The notes below the pieces were generated by a model. It did no database searches and was not told where the DNA came from. It saw nothing but the letters and a program-made list of their open reading frames with translations. Source: Oscillospiraceae bacterium (GTDB lineage: Bacteria; Bacillota; Clostridia; Oscillospirales; Oscillospiraceae). From it: a DNA stretch of 44,845 nt. Shown here piece after piece: positions 31,665-38,894 of the stretch. The stretch's first letter is position 1, and each line of letters opens with the position of its first letter. Where the stretch lies: the NCBI GenBank assembly GCA_017508045.1, contig JAFVZT010000026.1, positions 1 through 44,845 of the forward strand, written 5' to 3'. The position numbers and the translations under genes were made by a program.

Positions 31665-32000
31665 ATGAAATTCTGCACCCATTGCGGAAGCGAAATAAAT
31701 GATAACGCAATTGTTTGTATTAAATGTGGCTGTACCGTTGAATGTAAAAATATAAACAAACCTGCTGTTCAACCCGAACACAAATCATCCGCATCATTAG
31801 TCCTCGGAATTATCGGAATTGTTTTTGCTTGGTTATTTGCATTGGTTGGTCACATCACATCTATTATTGGTATTATCCTTGGCATTAAGGAGTACAAGGA
31901 AACGGAGAAAATGACAGGTCTTGTATTAAGTATCATTGGAGAAGTCTGTTCAATCTTCTCTTCAATTATTGGCGCTGTTGCTTTTTCAAGTGTTTTTTAA
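31665..32000 (+). CDS. Zinc-ribbon membrane miniprotein (DUF4190-like)
   Basis: A 111-residue protein. The N-terminal zinc ribbon is C-T-H-C...C-I-K-C-G (Cys4, C-x2-C-x12-C-x2-C) in the first 25 residues, a polar linker follows to 45, then two hydrophobic helices (about 47-72 and 85-108) of the DUF4190 type with a short K-E-Y-K-E-T-E-K turn between. Probably an integral membrane protein with a cytosolic metal-binding head. AGGAGG precedes the ATG, and the gene is directly downstream of the dyad operators. Function unknown. Confidence 0.78.
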   Translation: MKFCTHCGSEINDNAIVCIKCGCTVECKNINKPAVQPEHKSSASLVLGIIGIVFAWLFALVGHITSIIGIILGIKEYKETEKMTGLVLSIIGEVCSIFSSIIGAVAFSSVF

Positions 32001-32059
32001 TTATTAAAAAAATATTTAATCGGCATAGTGTCGATTAAATTACAAAAGGAGAGATACAT

Positions 32060-32326
32060 ATGAAATTTTGTCAGCATTGTGGTAAGGAAATCGTGGATGA
32101 GGCTGTAATCTGTCCTGGCTGCGGTTGTTCTGTGCAAACTACAAACAACAATCAGGTAGCAGAGGTCGATGAGTCTGTTAGCGCAGGCTTGGTTATATTG
32201 GCCATTCTCATTCCTTTGTTTGGTATCATTTATTGGCCTGTAAAAGCAAAGACCCGTCCTAAGTGTGCACAGGCTTGTGGTATCGCAGCTATCATCGCTT
32301 GGGTCGTATATCTCTTGATCCTTTGA
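32060..32326 (+). CDS. Zinc-ribbon membrane miniprotein, second copy
   Basis: An 88-residue relative of the gene before it: M-K-F-C-Q-H-C-G-K with a second C-P-G-C-G pair forms the zinc ribbon (residues 1-25), a short acidic linker follows, then two helices separated by P-V-K-A-K-T-R-P-K. Ribosome site AAAGGAGAG. The pair probably shares a transcript; a hairpin with ATTTAATCG/CGATTAAAT arms lies between them. Function unknown. Confidence 0.75.
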   Translation: MKFCQHCGKEIVDEAVICPGCGCSVQTTNNNQVAEVDESVSAGLVILAILIPLFGIIYWPVKAKTRPKCAQACGIAAIIAWVVYLLIL

Positions 32327-32341
32327 CCCCATAAAAATTCT

Positions 32342-32372
32342 AACAGCGCGGTAGATCTTCTACTGCGCTGTT
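32342..32372 (+). terminator. Terminator of the zinc-ribbon genes
   Basis: 14-bp stem (32342-32355 with 32359-32372, one mismatch) followed by ATTCTTTC. Confidence 0.72.
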
Positions 32373-32536
32373 ATTCTTTCTGCAACACTATGTATCGCCC
32401 AGCAGAATCTGCCGATTGGTGTCAATGTTGTATGTGAGGGGTCGCCTTCTCTTATCTTGAGGGTGCGTCTGATTTCCTTAGGGATAACAATTCTTCCCAA
32501 ATCGTCAATTCGGCGGACAATACCGGTTGCTTTCAT
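32360..32536 (-). pseudogene. spoVT/AbrB footprint 1: truncated N-terminus with leader
   Basis: A 58-codon frame whose first 33 residues are the AbrB start M-K-A-T-G-I-V-R-R-I and D-D-L-G-R-I-V-I-P-K, up to R-E-G-D-P, and then diverge into unrelated sequence. The rest of the AbrB fold and the GAF domain are absent, so it should be non-functional. Its leader (to about 32602) matches the spoVT promoter and leader without a hairpin repeat. The tail after G-D-P shares the motif TTGACACCAATCGRCAG with footprint 2, so both descend from one truncated copy. Confidence 0.8.
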
Positions 32537-32606
32537 ATATCTTTCTCCTTAAATCACAAATTGTGTTGTTATTATCTGTATTTCTGGGAGAAATATACCC
32601 TTTTAG

Positions 32607-32635
32607 TTTACTTTTGCAAACAAAAGTGTTATAAT
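32607..32635 (+). promoter_or_regulatory. Promoter of the acyltransferase gene
   Basis: TTTACT (32607-32612), 17-bp spacer, TATAAT (32630-32635). Confidence 0.55.
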
Positions 32636-32654
32636 GAACTGAGGCGGTGAAAAC

Positions 32655-33656
32655 ATGAACACTCAAAAAAACTATACACTTGAATTATTAAAATTGTTTG
32701 CATCATACATGGTGGTGTTTATTCACATAATGTTTTATGGGAAAATGGGTATTATTATGGAAACTTTAGCTCGATTCGCAGTACCTCTTTTCTTTTTAAT
32801 ATCTGGCTATTATTCTTTTCAAATTAAACCTGAAAAAATCATAAAAAGAATAAGACACCTATTGGGTTTAATTGTATTTGCGACAGTTTGTTACACCTTG
32901 TTTAATATAGTAATTGTATTCTTAAAAGGTAATGTGCGCGATATTGCTTCCTATTTGGGAAAATATCTTAATATTGGAACGCTAATTAAACTTTTTATAT
33001 TTAATGTTCCTGTTAGCTCTGTTCATTTGTGGTATTTGTTGGCAACGGTTTATGTTTATGTAGTTTTTTATTTTGTAACGATGCTCCGTTTGAACGAAAA
33101 AGTAATATTCATAGTCTCTTTTTCGCTTTTATTTTTACATATATTGTTGGGCGAGTGTCTTTCTGCTTTAGGAATTGTTGTACCTATTCCCATTGTGCGC
33201 AATTTCGCCTTAGTGGGTATTCCGTTTTTTGCACTGGGTTTGTTTACAAAAAAGCACGAGAACAAATTACGCAGCATCCCTAATTATGTTCTTATTATAG
33301 CGGTTGCAGTTGGAGTTTTTGAATGCCTATTTTCTCGATATTTTTTCGGCAAAAATGAGTTGTACATTGGTTCTTTACTTATTTTGTTTGCGATTGTCGT
33401 TGTATTTATTAAGTATCCAACTGTCAATTACCCTCCTTTTTTAAACGCCTTGTCAGGTTGCAACACCTATGTTTATATTTTCCATGTTATGATATCTACT
33501 GTGATTTTCCAAATATATAAACTGTTTATCGTTGATTTCAACGCTTCTATAATTGTTAAATGTGCACATCCCATCATAGTGTGCGTTGCATCAACCGTCT
33601 TTGCATACGGAATTATACAATTGCTAAATGTTCTTTCATCAAAAAAACAAAAGTGA
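32655..33656 (+). CDS. Acyltransferase family 3 membrane protein
   Basis: A 333-residue, strongly AT-rich gene for a multi-pass (about ten helices) acyltransferase-3 family protein. The family hallmark is an early L-E-L-L-K-L-F-A-S-Y-M-V-V-F-I-H helix with His22 in the expected place, F-A-V-P-L-F-F-L-I-S-G-Y-Y near 42, and V-H-L-W-Y-L-L near 123. These enzymes O-acylate cell-surface polysaccharides or other extracytoplasmic acceptors. Base composition differs sharply from the genes on either side, which, with its position between two AbrB footprints, suggests transfer. Ribosome site GAGGCGG is only fair. Confidence 0.85.
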   Translation: MNTQKNYTLELLKLFASYMVVFIHIMFYGKMGIIMETLARFAVPLFFLISGYYSFQIKPEKIIKRIRHLLGLIVFATVCYTLFNIVIVFLKGNVRDIASYLGKYLNIGTLIKLFIFNVPVSSVHLWYLLATVYVYVVFYFVTMLRLNEKVIFIVSFSLLFLHILLGECLSALGIVVPIPIVRNFALVGIPFFALGLFTKKHENKLRSIPNYVLIIAVAVGVFECLFSRYFFGKNELYIGSLLILFAIVVVFIKYPTVNYPPFLNALSGCNTYVYIFHVMISTVIFQIYKLFIVDFNASIIVKCAHPIIVCVASTVFAYGIIQLLNVLSSKKQK

Positions 33657-33674
33657 TATTTAATCATTTTTTAT

Positions 33675-33713
33675 AAAGCAATAGCTGAGTGAAATTCACT
33701 CAGCTATTGCTTT
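33675..33713. terminator. Perfect 19-bp palindrome after the acyltransferase
   Basis: AAAGCAATAGCTGAGTGAA (33675-33693) and its exact inverse (33695-33713) with a single central base. T-rich flanks on both sides make it a possible bidirectional terminator; the arm length is unusual. Confidence 0.6.
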
Positions 33714-33878
33714 ATGCCTATTTACCACACTATGTATTGCCCAGCAAAACCTGTCGATTGGTGTCAATGTTGTCAGCAAGGGGTCTCCTTCACGAATTTT
33801 TAAGGTTCTTCTGATTTCTTTGGGAATCACGATTCTCCCCAAATCGTCAACACGGCGTACAATACCAGTTGCTTTTAT
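33696..33878 (-). pseudogene. spoVT/AbrB footprint 2: truncated and start-less
   Basis: Codons 2-33 repeat the AbrB start (K-A-T-G-I-V-R-R-V, D-D-L-G-R-I-V-I-P-K, R-E-G-D-P), with mostly synonymous changes relative to spoVT, but the start codon is ATA instead of ATG. After G-D-P the frame runs into the shared T-L-T-P-I-D-R-F-C-W-A-I-H-S tail and stops inside the palindrome of the neighbour. The leader to about 33945 matches footprint 1 and lacks a hairpin repeat. Confidence 0.78.
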
Positions 33879-34134
33879 ATATACATTTCTCCTTAAATTA
33901 CAAATTGTGTTGTTATTATCTGTATTTTGAGGAGATTTATACTGCGTGAATTTGCTTTTTGAGTTTAGTATGTTGTAATAAAAAAGGTGTTTAATACCAT
34001 TCTCGAAAACGGAATAGTAATTTTTTTGTTTATAGGGTTAGCCTATTTATTTATCAATACCAAAAAGAAATTTGTCTTATTACGGAATTCCTCTATTTTA
34101 TGCCTACTTAAACCTTGGTAGTAACACTGAAATG

Positions 34135-34163
34135 TTGACAAGATTTTTCAAACATGCTATACT
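34135..34163 (+). promoter_or_regulatory. Promoter of the alcohol dehydrogenase
   Basis: TTGACA (34135-34140), 17-bp spacer, TATACT (34158-34163). Confidence 0.82.
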
Positions 34164-34210
34164 TGAAACAGTTAATAACCAATATATTTTATAAAAGGAG
34201 TTAATTACTT

Positions 34211-35344
34211 ATGGCAACATCTAAAGTGGCATATCTTGTTAAACCGAAAATCGTTGACGGTGTTGAGGGAGAGGCAATCGTTGAGCTTCGCGACATCGAA
34301 ATTCCTACTCCCGGCCCCGGTGAAATTCTTGTTAAGGTTGAAGGCTGCGGCATCTGCGGTACCGACGTTCACGAATACCGTTACAATCCGTTTGGTTATA
34401 AAGAAATCGTTCTTGGTCACGAAGGAACCGGTGAAGTTGTAGCAATCGGTGAAGGCGTTACCGTTGACACAAAGGGCGACCCCATTAAAATTGGCGATAA
34501 GGTTGTTACCTCTGTTCTTCTTTGCGGTGAATGTGATTACTGCCGTCGTTACCCCGAGCTTCCCAACCTTTGCGAAGGCCTCGGCGTTTACGGTCTTATC
34601 GAAGACGATGCAGAGCATCACAACAACGGTTGGTTTGCAGAACACATTTTGGTTCGCAAAAACTCATCTATCTTCGTTGTTAACGGCATGAGTATTGACG
34701 AAAGAATGCTCATTGAACCCGCTTGCGTTTGCGTTCATTCTTGGAACCGCGCAAAATCCACAAACCTTATCAATTTCGGTTCTACCGTTTTGGTACAGGG
34801 TTGCGGACCTATCGGTCTTATGCAGATTGCTGTTCTTAAGGCAGCCGGCGTTGTAAATATTATTGCAGTTGACGGCGTTGATACCCGTCTCGAGCTTGCC
34901 AAGGAAATGGGTGCTACTGCTGTTATCAACTTCAGAGAGCTCAAGACAATCGAAGAGAGAGTTGCCAAGGTTAAAGAGCTTACCCACGGCTTCGGTGCAG
35001 ACTTTGTATTCCAGTGCACAGGCGTTCCTCAGGCAGCTGCAGATGCTTATAAGTACGTTCGTCGCGGCGGCGGTTACTGCGAAATGGGCTTCTTTGTAAA
35101 CGCAGGCGAATGCACTATGAACCCCCACTTCGACCTTTGCAACAAGGAAATCACCTTAGTTGGTTCTTGGGTTTACAGTGCTAACGAGTACATTGAAACT
35201 CTTGGCTTCTTGAAGAAGGCTAAAGAGATGTCTATCCCCGTTGAGAAACTTGTAACACATCATTATCCCTTAGAGCAGTATGTTGACGCTATGGAAAAGA
35301 ACATTTCTCTCACCGGCGTTAAGATTGCCATTGTTATGGAATAA
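34211..35344 (+). CDS. Zinc-dependent medium-chain alcohol/polyol dehydrogenase
   Basis: A 377-residue MDR-family dehydrogenase. Catalytic zinc ligands are C-G-I-C-G-T-D-V-H-E-Y (Cys near 50) and G-H-E-G-T-G-E near 72; the structural zinc loop is L-C-G-E-C-D-Y-C-R-R...C-E near 104-120. The Rossmann NAD(P) site is V-Q-G-C-G-P-I-G-L-M near 197, with an Asp at the end of the second strand (V-D-G-V-D). It probably oxidises a polyol or secondary alcohol to a ketone. It has a near-consensus promoter and a terminator. Codon use (many GTT and CTT) differs from flanking genes, which fits transfer. Confidence 0.88.
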   Translation: MATSKVAYLVKPKIVDGVEGEAIVELRDIEIPTPGPGEILVKVEGCGICGTDVHEYRYNPFGYKEIVLGHEGTGEVVAIGEGVTVDTKGDPIKIGDKVVTSVLLCGECDYCRRYPELPNLCEGLGVYGLIEDDAEHHNNGWFAEHILVRKNSSIFVVNGMSIDERMLIEPACVCVHSWNRAKSTNLINFGSTVLVQGCGPIGLMQIAVLKAAGVVNIIAVDGVDTRLELAKEMGATAVINFRELKTIEERVAKVKELTHGFGADFVFQCTGVPQAAADAYKYVRRGGGYCEMGFFVNAGECTMNPHFDLCNKEITLVGSWVYSANEYIETLGFLKKAKEMSIPVEKLVTHHYPLEQYVDAMEKNISLTGVKIAIVME

Positions 35345-35370
35345 ATAATCAAACCTATAAAACAGAAACA

Positions 35371-35397
35371 AAGCGAGGGGAACTTCCCCTCGCTTTT
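35371..35397 (+). terminator. Terminator after the alcohol dehydrogenase
   Basis: AAGCGAGGGGAA/TTCCCCTCGCTT arms with a very short loop, then TT. Confidence 0.85.
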
Positions 35398-35508
35398 ACT
35401 ATGTATAAAAACCGCCAAAAACCTTTTTTGACACCAATGCGTTCAATGGGGCAAACCGGCGAAAACTCCAGTTTTTATGCAGCTTTCAAGCGGTTTGCTC
35501 TATTATAA

Positions 35509-35771
35509 CGCACCCCTCCACCCGACGGACGATTCCTGTTGCGGTACCCGACATCTTCGTCGGCTTTCAAAAGCTGTCCTCATCTGCCGCCCGTTTGTTG
35601 TGCCCGATATTCTCCTCGGTGCGAACACCTTCGTCGACTATCGACCACGGCACACACTACGCCTGCACTGCATCTGCCACAGGCAGCGTGCAGGCTCGTG
35701 GCCGCGGCCACTCGCTCAGGTCGCTCCTCCCGCCTCAGGCGGTGCTCCCATCGCTCCCCAGTTGCTTTCAT
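35509..35771 (-). pseudogene. spoVT/AbrB footprint 3: interrupted by a 218-bp insertion
   Basis: ATG 35771 begins M-K-A-T-G as in spoVT, then the frame runs into a GC-rich segment (35543-35760); after it the sequence resumes with A-T-G-I-V-R-R-V-E (35509-35542, minus). The segment is flanked by a GTTGC direct repeat (35538-35542 and 35761-35765), fitting a 5-bp target duplication. The remaining AbrB and GAF sequence is missing. Its leader contains five-hairpin repeat C at the place where repeat B sits in the intact spoVT leader. Confidence 0.75.
35543..35760. mobile_element. GC-rich 218-bp insertion
   Basis: GC-rich, with several internal palindromes: GTGGCCGCGGCCAC (35698-35711), CCTGCAC/GTGCAGG arms near 35662-35694 enclosing CTGCC/GGCAG. 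It is flanked by GTTGC direct repeats. No terminal inverted repeat and no credible frame are visible, so the type of element is unknown. Confidence 0.5.
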
Positions 35772-35805
35772 ATATCTTTCTCCTTTTCTGCGGCGCACAT
35801 CTCTT

Positions 35806-35926
35806 GGCCCCCTTGTTGAGGGGGCTGGCACGGCGAACGCCGCGACTGGGGGAGTGTCCCGTCGATTATCGCGACACTCCCTCCGTCATTTGCTTTGCAA
35901 ATGCCACCTCCCTCAAAGAGGGAGGC
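35806..35926. repeat. Five-hairpin repeat, copy C
   Basis: Outer stem GCCCCCT/AGGGGGC; stem 2 CGGCG/CGCCG; ACTGGGGGA; stem 3 GGGAGTGTC/GACACTCCC; CCCTCCGTC; stem 4 CATTTGC/GCAAATG; stem 5 CCTCCCTC/GAGGGAGG. Downstream flank CTACAAT-ATTTTACAAATTACGCTGTTA is shared with copy B. Confidence 0.85.
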
Positions 35927-35977
35927 AAGGCTATGCCCCTACAATTATTTTACAAATTACGCTGTTATTCTTACACA

Positions 35978-36014
35978 AAAAGAGCGCACTGCAAAGTATG
36001 CAATGCGCTCTTTT
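35978..36014 (-). terminator. Terminator of the sipW operon
   Basis: AAAAGAGCGCA/TGCGCTCTTTT arms with a 15-nt loop; on the minus strand TTTTTGTG follows. Confidence 0.8.
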
Positions 36015-36028
36015 GTAAAATAGTTTAA

Positions 36029-37135
36029 TTATCCCACAAGCTCCTCAATAGCCTTTCCGGATGCCGACTGCCATGTGTCGGTATTAAAGGAGTTGGCAGA
36101 GCCGTAGCCGCCGTAGTTATTGGCGTTAGCGGTTCCGATTGTCAAAGGAACCAGCTCTGTCCATATGTCTGCGCCGGCAAGCTTGGTAAAGGATGCGGCA
36201 TAGACAACAACGGATTTGCCGCTGGACACATTGCTCAGATTCTCCGCCGTAATATAGAGCGTCATCTCCGCACCGTTAACCGTGTACTCCCGTCCCCAGC
36301 TTGTATAGGTGTAGGCATCGCCGGTTGCGGTATTATTGTCCAAATTTTCACGCTTGATCATCATTGTAATGGGCTCAGCCTTTCCGTCGCCATCCAAGTC
36401 CATGGAAAGGAATTCTTCGCTGAACAGTTCTTTGATGGTGTTAGAATCCTGACTGTTGGCACCCACCACATTGCCGATGTATGTAACAGCAGAGGCTTTG
36501 TTTAAACCGCTGCGGTTATTCATTGCGTTTTCCAGGGTCTGATAGGAGTTTGCAAAAACCTCGTTATTCAAAATTGCCCGGAAACGGTCCACCGCAGTCA
36601 GCGCAACAATGGTGCCAATGGAATCCTTGTCCACAACAAAATTAAATTGCAGCTCGCCAAGAAGGGACTTATCAGAATAATCGCTTCCGTTAAAGGCAAA
36701 TGCTACCTGAACGGTCTTATAGGTCTTTCCGGGAATTTCATCCTTGGTTTCGATACCGGAGACGCTATAACCGATTGCATCGCTATCCCATGAAACCACA
36801 TCGGTTTTGTTGTAATAAAAGCTGTTTTCCGTACTGTTGTAGAAGGTTACCTCCACAACAACCTGTGAGCCGGCTTGCGGATTTAGCGCAAGGTCCGCAT
36901 ACAGATTTAAATCTGCGCTCTTTTTAACCTGGGCTGCCCTGTATGATCCTTGAATAACAGAAACATCTGTGATATACAGCAAGCCGTATTTAAATGTGGA
37001 TAATTCGGATGCTGCATTTTCCGTCTTTGCCTCGGTTGGACCGTAATAATACCACATTGCAAAAACGCCGGAAACAAGAAGGCTTAACACAAGTAACAGC
37101 GCCACAATCAAAATCAATGACGAGTTGTGCCGCAT
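36029..37135 (-). CDS. Probable SipW-dependent secreted protein (large)
   Basis: A 368-residue exported protein I do not recognise by family. The N-terminal signal is M-R-H-N-S-S-L-I-L-I-V-A-L-L-L, with V-S-G-V-F-A-M-W-Y-Y after it, close to the V-G-G-V-Y-A-x-W pattern of SipW-dependent signal peptides. The mature part is polar, beta-rich looking, with N-glycan-free Asn-rich stretches and an EF-hand-like D-L-D-G-D-G-K-A-E near residue 250. Its gene follows sipW by 4 bp and shares its transcript. TasA or camelysin-like roles (matrix or fibre proteins) are an inference from the pairing. ATG 37135 is used; a TTG at 37168 lies inside sipW. Confidence 0.7.
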   Translation of the reverse strand: MRHNSSLILIVALLLVLSLLVSGVFAMWYYYGPTEAKTENAASELSTFKYGLLYITDVSVIQGSYRAAQVKKSADLNLYADLALNPQAGSQVVVEVTFYNSTENSFYYNKTDVVSWDSDAIGYSVSGIETKDEIPGKTYKTVQVAFAFNGSDYSDKSLLGELQFNFVVDKDSIGTIVALTAVDRFRAILNNEVFANSYQTLENAMNNRSGLNKASAVTYIGNVVGANSQDSNTIKELFSEEFLSMDLDGDGKAEPITMMIKRENLDNNTATGDAYTYTSWGREYTVNGAEMTLYITAENLSNVSSGKSVVVYAASFTKLAGADIWTELVPLTIGTANANNYGGYGSANSFNTDTWQSASGKAIEELVG

Positions 37136-37139
37136 GGTG

Positions 37140-37946
37140 TTATACCACCTCCATCGCCTGTTCTTCAAACTGAATCACACCGATTTCGGTAAGCCGTGCC
37201 AGCTTGGCCTGTAACAGCTTTTTTTCAGCAACCGGGGTTGCAAAAACGGCAAACAGCACCAGAAGAATACACAGATATCCCGCAGGCGACTGCATAAAGG
37301 CAAAGAAGCTGCCGACAAACTTAATGTGCTTACCGTTATAGCAGGCACGCATTTGTTCATACAGCACCGGGAACTCGTCCATATATTTGGAAGCATCGCC
37401 CTGAAGCTTAAAGTAGCGGCAGTCGGGGTGCTTTTCATTGGGTTCTTCGATGCCCACAATCCGGTGGATAACCAACTCTCCGTGATAATCATACACCACA
37501 ATGTCATACAGCTCCAGCTCGAACTCTCCCGGCAGCTGCTCCAAAAATACCAGATCAAAGGTATCGAACTGATCGTTCAGTCCGTGTTCCTCCAAATAGG
37601 TGTTTTCCTCATGCTTAAAGGACATAGAGGCAGACATAACCACCTTGGGGGCAGAAAAGCCGCGGCCTATGTAGTTGCCGGAAAGCTGCACAAACACCGA
37701 TGCCGCAAATGCAGCCAAAATCACAGCAAGCAAAATGCCGGAAACAATCCTGCACAGGATGTCCGAAAAGCAACCGCGGGCCTTGTTTTTTTGATATTCA
37801 GTTATAATGCGTTCATCTTCCAAGCCGTGATTGATTGCCTTGATGGTCAGCTTGATGACATAATACAGCATCACCGAGAACAGACCCGTCAGAAGCGTAA
37901 AGACAACCAAACACAAAAAGAAGATATACCAATCATATCCTGACAT
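37140..37946 (-). CDS. sipW: SipW-type signal peptidase I
   Basis: A 268-residue membrane peptidase of the endoplasmic-reticulum-like (SipW) class. Two N-terminal hydrophobic segments span about 4-31 and 61-84; the nucleophile Ser is in V-V-M-S-A-S-M-S-F (near 100), and the general base is His in L-V-I-H-R-I-V-G-I (near 161) instead of the Lys of the prokaryotic class, which is the defining SipW feature. A C-terminal helix lies near residues 215-235. SipW in Bacillus processes TasA and TapA for biofilm fibres; here it is flanked by two proteins with fitting signals. ATG 37946 has GGAG six nt upstream; that site lies just after an attenuator-like hairpin. Confidence 0.87.
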   Translation of the reverse strand: MSGYDWYIFFLCLVVFTLLTGLFSVMLYYVIKLTIKAINHGLEDERIITEYQKNKARGCFSDILCRIVSGILLAVILAAFAASVFVQLSGNYIGRGFSAPKVVMSASMSFKHEENTYLEEHGLNDQFDTFDLVFLEQLPGEFELELYDIVVYDYHGELVIHRIVGIEEPNEKHPDCRYFKLQGDASKYMDEFPVLYEQMRACYNGKHIKFVGSFFAFMQSPAGYLCILLVLFAVFATPVAEKKLLQAKLARLTEIGVIQFEEQAMEVV

Positions 37947-37956
37947 ATTCTTCTCC

Positions 37957-37991
37957 AAAAATATTATCCCATGCGCCGCATGGGATAATAT
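37957..37991 (-). terminator. Attenuator between the TasA-like gene and sipW
   Basis: Minus-strand 13-bp stem ATATTATCCCATG/CATGGGATAATAT, 5-nt loop, followed by TTTTT and directly by GGAG, the sipW ribosome site. Partial termination would keep peptidase levels below those of its substrate. Confidence 0.72.
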
Positions 37992-38011
37992 CTCATACTG
38001 AATTTATGTAA

Positions 38012-38563
38012 TTAGGCAGTTGCTTCGGAAACAGTAATGCTGATAGCACCGCTGTGCAGCGCCAGCTTGAATGCATCGTAATCCTCTGCAGTGGGCAAAT
38101 ACAGATCGTTCAGTTCGATCAGCGCCGCCAGGTCGGAAGCGGAGATGGTGATTGAGCCGTTTACATTGCCCAGGTTCTGGGCAGTGGTAGTTACTGCAAA
38201 GATTGCATTGTTCTCGTAAACATAGTTATTGGTCGTACCCAGTACGTACTGCAGCTTTACACCGTTGGCAGCGACGGTGGAGTCGGCGCCCTGATTGGGG
38301 GTGAAGGTCACGGTGACATAGCCTTCTATCTTCATTTCACCACGAAGGTCATTGTCTTCATCGTGAATGGTGATCTTCAGATTGGTGGTGTCAATGGTGA
38401 TATTACCCTTGTCCGTGGTGACAACCTTATCAGTGATAATTGTGCCGGCATCAAAGAACTTGGTACGGGCAGTAACAGTACCTTGAGCATAGTTCCAGGT
38501 GGCGTAAACGCCGCCGATGGTCACGCACAAAATCAGCGCGATCAAAACACTGAGTTTCTTCAT
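38012..38563 (-). CDS. TasA/camelysin-like SipW-dependent secreted protein
   Basis: A 183-residue exported protein. The signal is M-K-K-L-S-V-L-I-A-L-I-L followed by V-T-I-G-G-V-Y-A-T-W, the signature of SipW-cleaved precursors. The mature part is beta-rich with repeated Thr/Ile/Asn (T-I-D-T-T-N-L-K-I-T-I-H and V-T-V-T-F-T), no cysteines. It resembles TasA/CalY proteins that polymerise into fibres, though overall similarity was not tested. It is the first gene of the operon, read from a perfect-consensus promoter and strong GGAGG site, so it is likely abundant. ATG 38563 is chosen for that site. Confidence 0.8.
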   Translation of the reverse strand: MKKLSVLIALILCVTIGGVYATWNYAQGTVTARTKFFDAGTIITDKVVTTDKGNITIDTTNLKITIHDEDNDLRGEMKIEGYVTVTFTPNQGADSTVAANGVKLQYVLGTTNNYVYENNAIFAVTTTAQNLGNVNGSITISASDLAALIELNDLYLPTAEDYDAFKLALHSGAISITVSEATA

Positions 38564-38624
38564 TTTAGTACCTCCATAAATAAAAAATAGCGCATACTTA
38601 GCGCAAGCGCTTGGATTTCTATTC

Positions 38625-38653
38625 ATTATAGCATCGGTAATTTGGACTGTCAA
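38625..38653 (-). promoter_or_regulatory. Perfect-consensus promoter of the TasA-like operon
   Basis: Minus-strand TTGACA (38648-38653), 17-bp spacer, TATAAT (38625-38630). An AGCGC/GCGCT hairpin lies in the leader near 38590-38610. Confidence 0.9.
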
Positions 38654-38856
38654 TAGGCTTTTCAGTAACTAAATACAACAAAACATCCACTATTGACACA
38701 TATTTTGCACACACAGGACAACTGCGCTCCAGTAAAACAAACCTCACGGCATAGACTGCTATAAGGTGAAGCTGCGGGATATTGCGCAAACAAACCGGAC
38801 GCTGTAGCACAAATTACAGGCAATGCAGATGCACACTGCCGGTGGCTTCTTTATAC

Positions 38857-38892
38857 AAAAAAAATAACACCACCCTGATAGGTGGTGTTATT
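38857..38892 (-). terminator. Terminator of the tRNA operon
   Basis: Minus-strand stem AATAACACCACC/GGTGGTGTTATT, 6-nt loop, then a run of at least six T. Confidence 0.9.
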
Positions 38893-38894
38893 TT

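Noticed and set aside
35580-35831. 83-codon frame starting upstream of M-K-A-T-G in footprint 3
   Set aside because: It joins a repeat, a decayed AbrB start and the GC-rich insertion; not a gene.
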